Source: Boseongicola sp. SB0662_bin_57
Lineage (GTDB): Bacteria > Pseudomonadota > Alphaproteobacteria > Rhodobacterales > Rhodobacteraceae
DNA length: 8,400 bases
NCBI GenBank assembly: GCA_009839535.1
Contig: VXPN01000217.1
Coordinates: 1 to 8,400, forward strand
Direction of reading: 5' to 3'
A program made the translations under genes and the position numbers. This document shows positions 1 through 6,531 of this stretch, piece after piece (positions within the stretch are counted from its first letter, which is position 1; each line of letters opens with the position of its first letter). The notes under the pieces are model-generated. The model ran no database searches and was not told the DNA's origin. It saw nothing but the letters and a program-made list of their open reading frames with translations.

Positions 1-948
1 GTCGTTGACGTCAGTGGTCAGGCGCAATCGTCGGCCGCGGCCGCGCTAGGGTTCAGGGCCTTTGATCCGGAACTGCCTTTCGCGGGTGTCATCCTGAATC
101 GGGTCGCGAGCCCAAGGCATGAACGCCTGGCGCGGCTCGGCATGGATCGCGTCGGCATCCCCGTGCTGGGAGTCCTGCCAAGGCGCGGGGACCTGCAACT
201 GCCCGAACGGCACCTGGGTCTCATCCAGGCGGTGGAGCATCCCGACCTGGATGGCGCGATTGCGAACTATGCAGCGTTTCTTCGCGAGCACGTGGATCTG
301 GAGGCGCTTCGGGAACTGGCCTCGTCGACCGGACTGCCCGCGCCCGGCACCCTGCCGAATCCGCCCGCGCAACGGATCGCGCTTGCGCGGGACGCGGCGT
401 TCTCCTTTGCCTATCCGCATCTTCTGGAAGGCTGGCGGCGGGCCGGTGCGGAGATCATGCCATTTTCGCCCCTTGCGGACGAGGCGCCCGACACTTCGGC
501 TGATCTCGTGTGGCTTCCCGGCGGATATCCGGAGCTTCACGCGGGGCGGTTGGCGGCCTCGTCGCGATTCATGAACGGCCTGCGCCTGCATGCCGCAACA
601 GGGCCGGTCCACGGCGAATGCGGAGGATACATGGTCCTTGGGGAGGCGCTGATCGACAAGGATGGCGGCCGGCACCGGATGGCCGGCCTCCTGGGCCTTG
701 TGACGAGCTACGAGCAGCGCAAGTTCCACTTGGGCTACCGGCGCGCGGTCCTGGTGGCCGGGATGCCCGGGTTCGAAGCCGGGCGGGCGCTGAGGGGCCA
801 CGAATTCCACTATTCGACCATACTTGCGCAGCCCGATGCGCCCCTGGCCGAGGTCTTTGACGCCGACGGCAACGCCGTGCCCGAAACCGGGTCCGTTCGC
901 GCGTTCGTCTCGGGCACGTTCTTCCATCTCATTGCGGGGGATGCATGA
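1..948 (+). CDS. cobB: Hydrogenobyrinic/cobyrinic acid a,c-diamide synthase, 5' truncated by window edge
   Basis: CobB is a glutamine- and ATP-dependent amidotransferase that converts the a and c carboxylates of the corrin ring to amides. The window holds its last 315 codons; the family is usually about 430 residues, so the N-terminal ATP-binding part is outside. The fragment opens near the end of the dethiobiotin-synthetase-like domain (VVDVSGQAQS, then FAGVILNRV) and continues into the class I glutamine amidotransferase domain. Diagnostic motifs are LPGGYPELHAGRLA, the nucleophile region GPVHGECGGYMVLGE (Cys at partial residue 207) and the late GHEFHYST, which should carry the catalytic His. 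The stop overlaps the cobA start by four bases (ATGA), which fits one operon. CobB and the anaerobic-pathway CbiA are homologous; the cobF neighbour favours the aerobic form. Confidence 0.95.
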   Translation, partial: VVDVSGQAQSSAAAALGFRAFDPELPFAGVILNRVASPRHERLARLGMDRVGIPVLGVLPRRGDLQLPERHLGLIQAVEHPDLDGAIANYAAFLREHVDLEALRELASSTGLPAPGTLPNPPAQRIALARDAAFSFAYPHLLEGWRRAGAEIMPFSPLADEAPDTSADLVWLPGGYPELHAGRLAASSRFMNGLRLHAATGPVHGECGGYMVLGEALIDKDGGRHRMAGLLGLVTSYEQRKFHLGYRRAVLVAGMPGFEAGRALRGHEFHYSTILAQPDAPLAEVFDADGNAVPETGSVRAFVSGTFFHLIAGDA

Positions 949-1667
949 GCGGCTTCGTGAGTTTCGTGGGCTCGGGGCCGGGCGATCCGGCACTTCTGAC
1001 GCTGAAGGCGGTGGACCGGTTGGGGCGGGCGGACGCGATCCTGTACGACGACCTGTCGTCCGGCCCGATCCTGGAACATGCCAGGCCTGATGCCGATCTG
1101 GTAAGCGTCGCCAAGCGCGCGGGCCGGAAGTCGCCCCGGCAGGATCACGTCAGTCGCCTCCTTGTCGAATATGCCAAGCGGGGAGGGCGGATCGTGCGGC
1201 TGAAGTCGGGCGATGGCGGCATTTTTGGGCGACTGGAAGAGGAACTGGCGGCGCTTCGCGCAGAGGCGCTGGATTTCGAGATCATTCCAGGCGTGCCGTC
1301 GGCCTGCGCGGCCGCTGCAGAGGCCGGAATCCCCTTGACCCGGCGACTGGCCTCGCGCCGCGTGCAATTCATCACCGGCCACGACGTGGCAGGGAACCTG
1401 CCGGAGGACTTGAACGTCGCGGCGCTCGCCGACGTTCATGCGACGACGGTGGTCTACATGGGGCGCCGCACCTTTGCCGACCTTGCCGGAATCCTGATGG
1501 CGCATGGCCTGCCCGGAGATACGCCTGCGCTGATTGCGGAGGCCGTAACGACTTCCGAGCAGGACATCGGCAGGTACACCGTTGCCGAACTGGCAGATCG
1601 GTTGCGCACGGAAGAAGCGGGGCATGCTCCAACGCTCGTCCTGTATGGGGCGTTGTCCGATGGATGA
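945..1667 (+). CDS. cobA: Uroporphyrinogen-III C-methyltransferase (SUMT)
   Basis: SUMT uses two S-adenosylmethionines to methylate uroporphyrinogen III at C2 and C7, giving precorrin-2, the branch point towards cobalamin and siroheme. The 240-residue length is normal for the single-domain form. Visible tetrapyrrole methylase motifs are the N-terminal VGSGPGDP (residues 8-15), DAILYDDL, RLKSGDGGIFGR (residues 85-96), the IIPGVPSACAAAAEAGIPLTRR stretch, FITGHD and VVYMGR. The start is fixed by the ATGA overlap with cobB. One oddity: the usual GDP of the second SAM-loop motif reads GDG here (residues 89-91). There is no CysG-type oxidase/ferrochelatase domain, so the gene is a dedicated methylase, probably for the cobalamin pathway given its neighbours. 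Confidence 0.95.
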   Translation: MSGFVSFVGSGPGDPALLTLKAVDRLGRADAILYDDLSSGPILEHARPDADLVSVAKRAGRKSPRQDHVSRLLVEYAKRGGRIVRLKSGDGGIFGRLEEELAALRAEALDFEIIPGVPSACAAAAEAGIPLTRRLASRRVQFITGHDVAGNLPEDLNVAALADVHATTVVYMGRRTFADLAGILMAHGLPGDTPALIAEAVTTSEQDIGRYTVAELADRLRTEEAGHAPTLVLYGALSDG

Positions 1668-2430
1668 ACTGGTCCTGGTCGGAATCGGCACTGGAAGCCT
1701 TGACCACCTGACGCGCGAGGGCGAGGCGGAGATCCGCAAGGCGGACTGCATCCTCCTTCCGAGAAAGGGGCCGGAAAAGGCGGAACTCGCGGAATTGAAG
1801 AGGGGAGTCTGCGTGTCGGTTCTTGGTGAAGATGCGGAATCGCGAATCCTTGAGTTCGAAATGCCGGTCCGCGATGCCGGGTCCGGCTACCTGGACAGCG
1901 TCGATGCCTGGCATGGCGAAATCCGCAAGGCGTGGGAGGCGGCTCTTGCAGACAGGGACGAGAAGCGCGTGGCGTTGCCCGTCTGGGGCGATCCTTCGCT
2001 CTATGACAGCACGCTCAGGATCGCGGCGCGACTTCGCCCTGCACCGAAGGTCAGGGTCGTGCCTGGCATCACCGCGCTGCAGGCGCTGACCGCCGCGCAC
2101 GGCATTCCATTGAACGAGATCAACGCGCCGGTCACGATCACGACCGGGCGGCGACTGCGCGAAGACGGGTGGCCCGACGGCACTGAGACCGTTGCGGTGA
2201 TGCTGGACGGGGAACTGAGCTTCAGGCACCTTGATGCGAGCCCGCTGCATGTCTGGTGGGGCGCGTATCTCGGAATGAAGGATCAGGTGCTGGAAAGTGG
2301 CCCCCTGGCCGAGGTCGCGGGGCGGATTGCCAAGACCCGGGCGGCGGCGCGTGACGCTCATGGCTGGATCATGGACACCTATCTCCTGAAGCGCCGCAAC
2401 CGGACGAGGAGGCGCGCCTCCGCGAGCTGA
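1660..2430 (+). CDS. cobF: Precorrin-6A synthase (deacetylating)
   Basis: CobF methylates C1 of precorrin-5 with S-adenosylmethionine and releases the extruded acetyl group as acetate, giving precorrin-6A. It belongs to the aerobic, oxygen-dependent cobalamin route. The 256-residue protein has the methylase start LVGIGTGSLDHLT, the motif LPVWGDPSLYDST (around residues 106-118) with the tryptophan typical of CobF, VVPGITALQALTAAHGIPLN, and a late HVWWGAYLGMKD. I chose the ATG at 1660, giving an 8-base overlap with cobA and the expected N terminus; an in-frame ATG at 1582 would add 26 residues that lie inside the cobA coding sequence and match no methylase start. The C-terminal 12 residues are very basic. 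It is the last recognisable gene of the cob operon in this window. Confidence 0.93.
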   Translation: MDELVLVGIGTGSLDHLTREGEAEIRKADCILLPRKGPEKAELAELKRGVCVSVLGEDAESRILEFEMPVRDAGSGYLDSVDAWHGEIRKAWEAALADRDEKRVALPVWGDPSLYDSTLRIAARLRPAPKVRVVPGITALQALTAAHGIPLNEINAPVTITTGRRLREDGWPDGTETVAVMLDGELSFRHLDASPLHVWWGAYLGMKDQVLESGPLAEVAGRIAKTRAAARDAHGWIMDTYLLKRRNRTRRRASAS

Positions 2431-2974
2431 TGCAGACGCGCCACTGCCGCAGGCAGCAGTATGTTCCGAGCGCCAATTTGACCTTGGTCACCCTTGGGTC
2501 TAGTGCTCACGCACGACGAGAACTGCGAGGCGGCGCTGCTGCTTGCACCGCATCAGGCGCGGGGCGGAGTGATCATGGGCAACGAGAGCGGCCAGGAGGA
2601 TGGTACAGGGCGCATGCACATCTTCCAGATCGGCATGTTGCGCTGCAGCACGACATCGACCGAGCTGTTCCTGGAGCGCTGCGGCCAGCCACGGCCCAAT
2701 GAAGCCTGCCGGATGGGTCCTGATGCTCGACACTTTGAACATGGCCACTTCCGGCTTCGTCATGCGGGCATGACCTTGGACAGGGAGAGGCCGCAGGGAG
2801 GTTTCACAATGAGCTGGGCAGGTTCCACGCGTTCCGGAACGACGCCCCGGGGAGCGTCGCGCATGCTGGGCGGAAAGGTCTGAGGGAACTGCACGGCCTC
2901 TTTGTGCAGCACTTGTTGGAATTTCGATCACGGTCGCCGGTTGGGCATTCGAACGCGTCCCGAGCCATGTCCCG
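2431..2974. other. Gene-free stretch with decayed coding-like segments
   Basis: This 544-base gap separates cobF from the convergent substrate-binding protein gene. I see no intact gene. Open stretches exist, but none gives a recognisable protein. Coding-like third-position G/C bias is seen from about 2497 to 2685 in one frame (reading VLTHDENCEAALLLAP), then around 2699-2773 in a second frame (a 24-codon stretch reading MKPAGWVLMLDTLNMATSGF), then around 2800-2930 in a third frame (reading ELGRFHAFRNDAPG and GLRELHGLFVQHLLEF). The shift between frames suggests a degraded gene with several indels. I could not name the ancestor. A small hairpin, CTGCAC/GTGCAG, lies at 2889-2909. Confidence 0.4.
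2444..2456 (+). terminator. Weak hairpin just after cobF
   Basis: CTGCC-GCA-GGCAG forms a 5-bp stem with a 3-base loop, 13 bases after the cobF stop. No run of T follows, so it is not a convincing intrinsic terminator. It could mark the operon end, help Rho-dependent termination, or be chance in GC-rich DNA. Confidence 0.2.
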
Positions 2975-4120
2975 TTATTTCTCCGGGGGCGAAAGCAGAA
3001 TCGGGTCGGAAATGACCGCGTAATGGTGCCACGCGCCGCCTTTGGCCACCTGCACCTGGACGTCCTTCTTCACCTCGCCGAGGGCATTGAAGGAGATGCG
3101 TCCGGTGGATGCGTCCACGTTGGATGCGGCTACGGCGTCCCGCAACGCGGCTCGATCGCCTGTTGCCGACCTCTTCAGTGCGTCAGCCAATACCAGGATT
3201 GCCGTGTGTGTCGAGGCGGCGACCATGTCTGCCGGAAATGCCGCCCTTCTTTCGAATGCGCTCATGAACGCCCGGGTGACGGGGCTGGTCGCATCGCGAT
3301 CCAGCGATGTGGTGATGATCACCCCTTCGGCTGCCGGTCCCGCAATCTCGATGAACTTCTGGCTGTCGTATCCTTCCTGCCCGACTATCGGCACGTCAAT
3401 GCCGGCGGCGCGTATCTGCCGCACCAGGGGACCGGCGGTGAAGAAGTAGCCGGAGGCATAGATCGCTTCAGGTGCGTCCGCCTTGACCTTGGAGACAACG
3501 GGGCCGAACTCCCGGTCATCAATCGCGTATTCCGACTCTCCGGTGATCTCGATTCCGAACTCGGGCGCCTTGTCCTTGAAGCCCGAGGCCAGTGACCTTC
3601 CGAAGTCGTTGCCAAGAGTTATCAAGGCCACGCGCTTCAGTCTCATGACGTCGCCGATGAGCTTGGCTCCGGCCCTGCCCTGCACTTCACCCGTGAAGGA
3701 TGTGCGGAACACGTAGTCACCTGCCCGTGTAATGTCCGGATGGACGGCGTAGGCGGAAATGTAAGGAATTTCGTTCTCCTGGAATACGGCCGCGGCGGCT
3801 CTCGTCGGACCCGAATAGCTTCCGGAGATCCCGGCAACCACGTTGCCCTGCGCAGCCATCTTCACGGCAAACAGCGTCGCTTCCTTCGGACTCGCCTGGT
3901 CGTCGTAGACCAATAGCTTGATCGGGTCGCCACCGATGCCGCCCGCGCTGTTCACCTGATCGACCGCTAGCCGGGCTCCCTCCAAGGCGGATCTGCCGTC
4001 GGTCGCTGCGAACCCGGTAAGCGGCACGTTGAAGCCGATCCGGATCGGGTCCGCAGTCACACCCAAGCCAGTTGCAAGTGAAACGATGGCACCAGCCAAC
4101 ATGCTCTTTGCAGCCCTCAT
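2975..4120 (-). CDS. Branched-chain amino acid-type ABC transporter substrate-binding protein
   Basis: This is an exported periplasmic binding protein of the LivK-like Peripla_BP_6 type (type I fold), which captures amino acids, amides or related small ligands for an ABC importer. The 381-residue length is typical. Residues 1-23 form a signal peptide (basic MRAAK start, hydrophobic core, likely cleavage after VTA, before DPIRIG). The mature start IRIGFNVPLTGFAATDG, then GARLAVDQVNSAGGIGG and LLVYDDQASPKEA are hallmark family motifs, followed by GNDFGR and the hinge-region stretch AIYASGYFFTAGPLVRQIRAAG. A purine-rich AGAGG lies 10 bases before the ATG. No permease (LivH/LivM) or ATPase (LivG/LivF) gene adjoins on either side, so it is an orphan here, either serving a distant transporter or left after loss of the rest. 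The ligand cannot be told from sequence. Confidence 0.9.
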   Translation of the reverse strand: MRAAKSMLAGAIVSLATGLGVTADPIRIGFNVPLTGFAATDGRSALEGARLAVDQVNSAGGIGGDPIKLLVYDDQASPKEATLFAVKMAAQGNVVAGISGSYSGPTRAAAAVFQENEIPYISAYAVHPDITRAGDYVFRTSFTGEVQGRAGAKLIGDVMRLKRVALITLGNDFGRSLASGFKDKAPEFGIEITGESEYAIDDREFGPVVSKVKADAPEAIYASGYFFTAGPLVRQIRAAGIDVPIVGQEGYDSQKFIEIAGPAAEGVIITTSLDRDATSPVTRAFMSAFERRAAFPADMVAASTHTAILVLADALKRSATGDRAALRDAVAASNVDASTGRISFNALGEVKKDVQVQVAKGGAWHHYAVISDPILLSPPEK

Positions 4121-4448
4121 CCTGTCTTTCCCTCTTTCGATTGTCCATGAACTGTTGGACTAAATTGACTGGTTTGCCATTTTCCGGAGCAGGAAGCGGC
4201 TCTCGTGCATCCGGGCGACTGGCATGACATTGCCGTACATGTCTCGACCGTTCGCGAGTTCACATGCTTGCCACCGTGTCTACAAGCGAGAATTCTGCTT
4301 TGGCGGCAGCATCGGCGTGGTGCGAGGGTGCGAGGCCCAATGTGCCTGACGGCGGTTACGCAATTTGATGGTGCCGTGATCAGGTTATCTGATAGACATT
4401 GAGCCGAGGCGTTCGCGGTCGAGGCGATCCCTGAAGGCTGGACTTTCC
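4121..4448. other. Intergenic region upstream of the binding-protein gene
   Basis: No supported gene. The minus-strand promoter of the substrate-binding protein should lie in the first 100-150 bases, but I see no clear -35/-10 pair. A loose inverted repeat GACAT-8-ATGTC occurs at 4226-4243, and a direct pair TTGGACT / TTGACT near 4155-4170; either could be an operator or chance. The right-hand part leads into the transposase fragment and may include further unrecognisable insertion-sequence debris. Confidence 0.4.
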
Positions 4449-4790
4449 TTGTTGTCGGCTGGTTCGCGGCTTCGCTGCCACGGCAGCGCCGTTGAGGACA
4501 TCAGGACAGTCGGCGAATCATCGGTCAAGTCCCGCGAAGCGAAGCTGGCGGTCATGTACACCGCCGAGAGCCGGGATCCGGAGGCCGGTGCGGCGCTGAA
4601 GGACAGGGACAGCGCAACGTTCATATGTCTCATCGACAGCGCGGCCGCAGCCTCCGGCAGCGCGGAGCCCTCCGATTTCGCCAGACGACTTGACCGGGAG
4701 GCGCAGCGGCGCGGGTTGCACGACGCCGGGGAACTCGTCGTCATCTCCGAACGAGAAATGACTCGGGCTGCACCCTTCGCGAATCCGTGA
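4449..4790 (+). pseudogene. ISKra4-type transposase fragment
   Basis: The reading frame encodes a piece that resembles the central part of ISKra4-family transposases. It contains SREAKLAVMYTAESRDP (about residues 28-44), then ALKDRDSATFICLIDSAA and PSDFARRLDREAQRRGL, then GELVVISE. In intact members the last motif is followed by an acidic DGA.WI segment and a long C-terminal catalytic region; here the match stops after VISE, about 10 codons before the stop. The first 20 or so residues do not match convincingly, and the full transposase would be several hundred residues longer. It is therefore a truncated, dead copy. No terminal inverted repeats or target duplications were found. Its position just before an AT-rich leader and the accessory cassette suggests past insertion or recombination. 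The family call is from memory of motifs, not a search. Confidence 0.72.
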
Positions 4791-4832
4791 CAAAGCCCGG
4801 ACCCCCGTTTCCAGAGCCGTCGCTGTTCAGGA

Positions 4833-4862
4833 TTGACAACAGCAAGGCATTGTAATTATTGA
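4833..4862 (+). promoter_or_regulatory. Candidate promoter in AT-rich leader of the nucleotidyltransferase gene
   Basis: A perfect TTGACA occurs at 4833-4838. With an 18-base spacer a weak -10-like TATTGA lies at 4857-4862; another AT-rich option is TAATTA at 4853-4858 with too short a spacer. The stretch from 4849 to 4905 is strikingly AT-rich compared with everything around it. A Shine-Dalgarno-like AAGAAGGA lies at 4885-4892, 13 bases before the ATG at 4906. The -35 is good and the -10 poor. Confidence 0.35.
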
Positions 4863-4905
4863 ATTTGGTAATGAAGCAGGAAAAAAGAAGGACTTTCTTA
4901 CCAAA

Positions 4906-5958
4906 ATGATGGGATTCACCGATCTGGACGCACGGGTGATCAAGGAGCGGATCGACATGACCCAGCTTTGGGACGCTTGGATCGAAGCCGACGACTTGAG
5001 GCGGCACAGCTTCCTCGGCTCCATGAACTGGGAGAGCCGGAACGGAAGACAGTACCTTTACAGCAGGAAGGGCAAAGTCGTGAAATCGCTCGGCCCCCGT
5101 TCGTCTGCGACCGAGAAGGCCTTCGCAGCCTTCACAGAAGGCAAGAGAGACAACAACGATCGATTGAAGACCCTGAAAGCCGAGATCGAGAGACAGGCCA
5201 GCGTCCTGCGGGTGCTGGGCGCCGGACGGCTGCCGGTGACGGCCGCGCGAACCCTGCGCGCCCTGAGAGCCCACGGGAAGCGGACGGGCATTCGCGTCGT
5301 GGGCACCAACGCCCTGTATGCCTACGAGGCCATGGCAGGCGTTGCGTTCAATTCCTCTTCCACGGCGACAGGCGACATCGACTTTCTGATCGACGACCGG
5401 AACAGGTTGAAGCTGTTCACGGACGAAGGTGACCGAACCGGGCTGACAAGGCTTGTCCAGGCGAAGGTGGACAGGACCTTTCACTCGCGGCGTTCCGGCG
5501 ATTTCCGGCTGACGAACAGCCACGGCTACATGATCGAGTTCATTCGTCCGCAACCAACGCCGGTCCACCGCAACATGCCGGGGAAGGAGCCCTTGGAAAT
5601 GGACGACGTTGAGCCTGCGCCGATCATCGGACTGCAATGGCTGGTCAACGCCCCTGCCGTGGACGTCATAGTCATGGACCAGCGCGGACATCCCGCCCCG
5701 ATGCGTTGTCCCGACCCTCGCTGCTGGGCGTTGCACAAGGCATGGCTTTCCGAAAGGGAGGACCGGACGCCAGACAGGAGGCGACGCGACCGGGACCAGG
5801 CCAGCCTCGTGATGCGGCTGATCCGCGATAGGCTGACGCATCTTCGTTACGACAAGGAACTGCTCCCGGGACTGCCGGGCGAACTGCGCCGGATGATCCC
5901 GGAAACGGAGCCTCGGCCGTCAAGTGCGCAAGATTTCGGGGATTATATAGTTGACTGA
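4906..5958 (+). CDS. GSU2403-like nucleotidyltransferase-fold protein (NTP_transf_8 type)
   Basis: The 350-residue protein resembles the GSU2403 family, predicted nucleotidyltransferases of the DNA polymerase beta superfamily with no established role known to me. N-terminal family signs are TDLDARV near residue 5 and GRQYLYSRKGKVVKSLGPRS (about 47-66), followed by a helical stretch. The catalytic core shows the superfamily layout: VVGTNALYAYEAMAG (about 131-145), the two acidic residues of TGDIDFLID (Asp157 and Asp159), and a possible third carboxylate in MIEFIRP (Glu211). All expected catalytic positions are present, so it is probably active. Two adjacent ATGs (4906, 4909) are possible starts; the frame is closed upstream by a TGA at 4834. 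The leader is AT-rich and a transposase fragment lies just upstream, hinting at acquisition. Distantly related nucleotidyltransferases act as toxins (AbiEii/MenT), but that role here is inference. Confidence 0.8.
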   Translation: MMGFTDLDARVIKERIDMTQLWDAWIEADDLRRHSFLGSMNWESRNGRQYLYSRKGKVVKSLGPRSSATEKAFAAFTEGKRDNNDRLKTLKAEIERQASVLRVLGAGRLPVTAARTLRALRAHGKRTGIRVVGTNALYAYEAMAGVAFNSSSTATGDIDFLIDDRNRLKLFTDEGDRTGLTRLVQAKVDRTFHSRRSGDFRLTNSHGYMIEFIRPQPTPVHRNMPGKEPLEMDDVEPAPIIGLQWLVNAPAVDVIVMDQRGHPAPMRCPDPRCWALHKAWLSEREDRTPDRRRRDRDQASLVMRLIRDRLTHLRYDKELLPGLPGELRRMIPETEPRPSSAQDFGDYIVD

Positions 5959-6044
5959 AACTGCGGAATGGGCAGGTTTCCAGTTGCATGCGAAGGCCAA
6001 TGGCCCTACATTGATCGTGTCGAAGGGCAACGGTTCCCGATTCA

Positions 6045-6221
6045 ATGGAAGAGCAAGTGACTGCGCATGAACAGACCCTCGCGGACGACAAGATGCGGGC
6101 GGAAATCGCGAAGCTTGTCGCGGAGACCAACCAGATCAAGGTGAGCGCCGTGCTGGCTCCGGCGCTGGCAGCGGCGGCGGTCGTGGCCACGAGTGGGGCG
6201 ATCGTGAAGCTTTTCTTCTGA
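6045..6221 (+). CDS. Small protein: charged helix plus one hydrophobic segment
   Basis: A 58-residue protein not assigned to a named family. Residues 1-32 are charged and helix-prone (MEEQVTAHEQTLADDK, then MRAEIAKLVAETNQIK), with heptad-like spacing that could form a coiled coil. Residues 33-58 are hydrophobic and Ala/Val-rich (VSAVLAPALAAAAVVATSG, then AIVKLFF), fitting one transmembrane helix at the C terminus. This layout is similar to small unnamed proteins I associate with alphaproteobacterial accessory and phage-like regions. The frame is closed upstream by a TGA at 6012, so the ATG at 6045 is the first available start; no good ribosome binding site precedes it. The stop codon TGA shares its last base with the start of the next gene (TGATG), evidence of coupled translation. 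It begins 86 bases after the nucleotidyltransferase. Confidence 0.65.
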   Translation: MEEQVTAHEQTLADDKMRAEIAKLVAETNQIKVSAVLAPALAAAAVVATSGAIVKLFF

Positions 6222-6433
6222 TGACGGGGAACGAGCTGCGTGAGGCCCATCGGAAGCTGGGCCTCAGCGCCAACGGAGCGGCGCGGCTCTTCAAGGTGTC
6301 CAGCGGCCGCACTGTCCGCCGCTGGTGGAGCGGCGAAAGGGGCGTACCCGGACCTGTCATCGTCCTCACGCGGGCCTTGATCGAGAGCCCGTCCGTCCGC
6401 CGTTTCTTCGGTCTCAGCATGGAAGAGAGCTGA
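6221..6433 (+). CDS. Small helix-turn-helix-like DNA-binding protein
   Basis: This 70-residue protein reads like a minimal Xre-type helix-turn-helix unit: TGNELREAHRKLGLSANGAA gives helix 1 and the turn into helix 2, followed by RLFKVSSGRTVRRWWSGER, where the recognition helix and the Arg/Trp-rich end (TVRRWWSGE) match the usual VRRWE.G pattern. The tail GVPGPVIVLTRALIESPSVRRF is a further helical segment often seen in such proteins. It would bind DNA as a small regulator in the cytoplasm. The ATG overlaps the stop of the preceding small membrane-protein gene by one base, so the pair is translated together. It may autoregulate this pair or the nucleotidyltransferase upstream. The distinctive feature is the absence of any added effector domain. 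A helix-turn-helix fold is well supported; its target is unknown. Confidence 0.75.
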   Translation: MTGNELREAHRKLGLSANGAARLFKVSSGRTVRRWWSGERGVPGPVIVLTRALIESPSVRRFFGLSMEES

Positions 6434-6531
6434 AGCCGGCCGTGCCCATGCAGGCTCGTTGGATCCGCCTTCTCCTGGCCCTCCCGACACAGCGGACGAC
6501 GATGAGATCTGCAACGAAGTTCGGCACTACG

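Noticed and set aside
769..784. GGTTCGAAGCC-like string reminiscent of a tRNA T-arm
   Set aside because: It lies inside cobB coding sequence and no acceptor, D-arm or anticodon-arm pairing surrounds it.
46..993. Long minus-strand open frame opposite cobB
   Set aside because: It is antisense to a clearly recognised gene, has low-complexity Arg/Pro/Gly composition and no family motifs; such shadows are normal in GC-rich DNA.
810..2361. Minus-strand open frames (810-1751 and 1372-2361) opposite cobA and cobF
   Set aside because: Shadow frames of recognised plus-strand genes, without recognisable domains or plausible starts.
2889..2909. Hairpin CTGCAC/GTGCAG as terminator of the substrate-binding protein gene
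   Set aside because: Six-bp stem with a nine-base loop, no T-run on either strand, and 66 bases beyond the stop; too weak to call.
2500..2931. Minus-strand open frame of 143 codons after cobF
   Set aside because: No motif, Arg/His/Cys-rich and irregular composition; plus-strand frames show better codon-position bias over the same DNA.
4226..4243. Loose inverted repeat GACAT-8-ATGTC upstream of the binding-protein gene
   Set aside because: Only five paired bases with a long spacer, easily by chance; noted in the intergenic entry but not called as an operator.
4741..5841. Minus-strand open frame of 366 codons opposite the nucleotidyltransferase
   Set aside because: The plus strand carries a coherent catalytic core and family motifs; the antisense translation has none.
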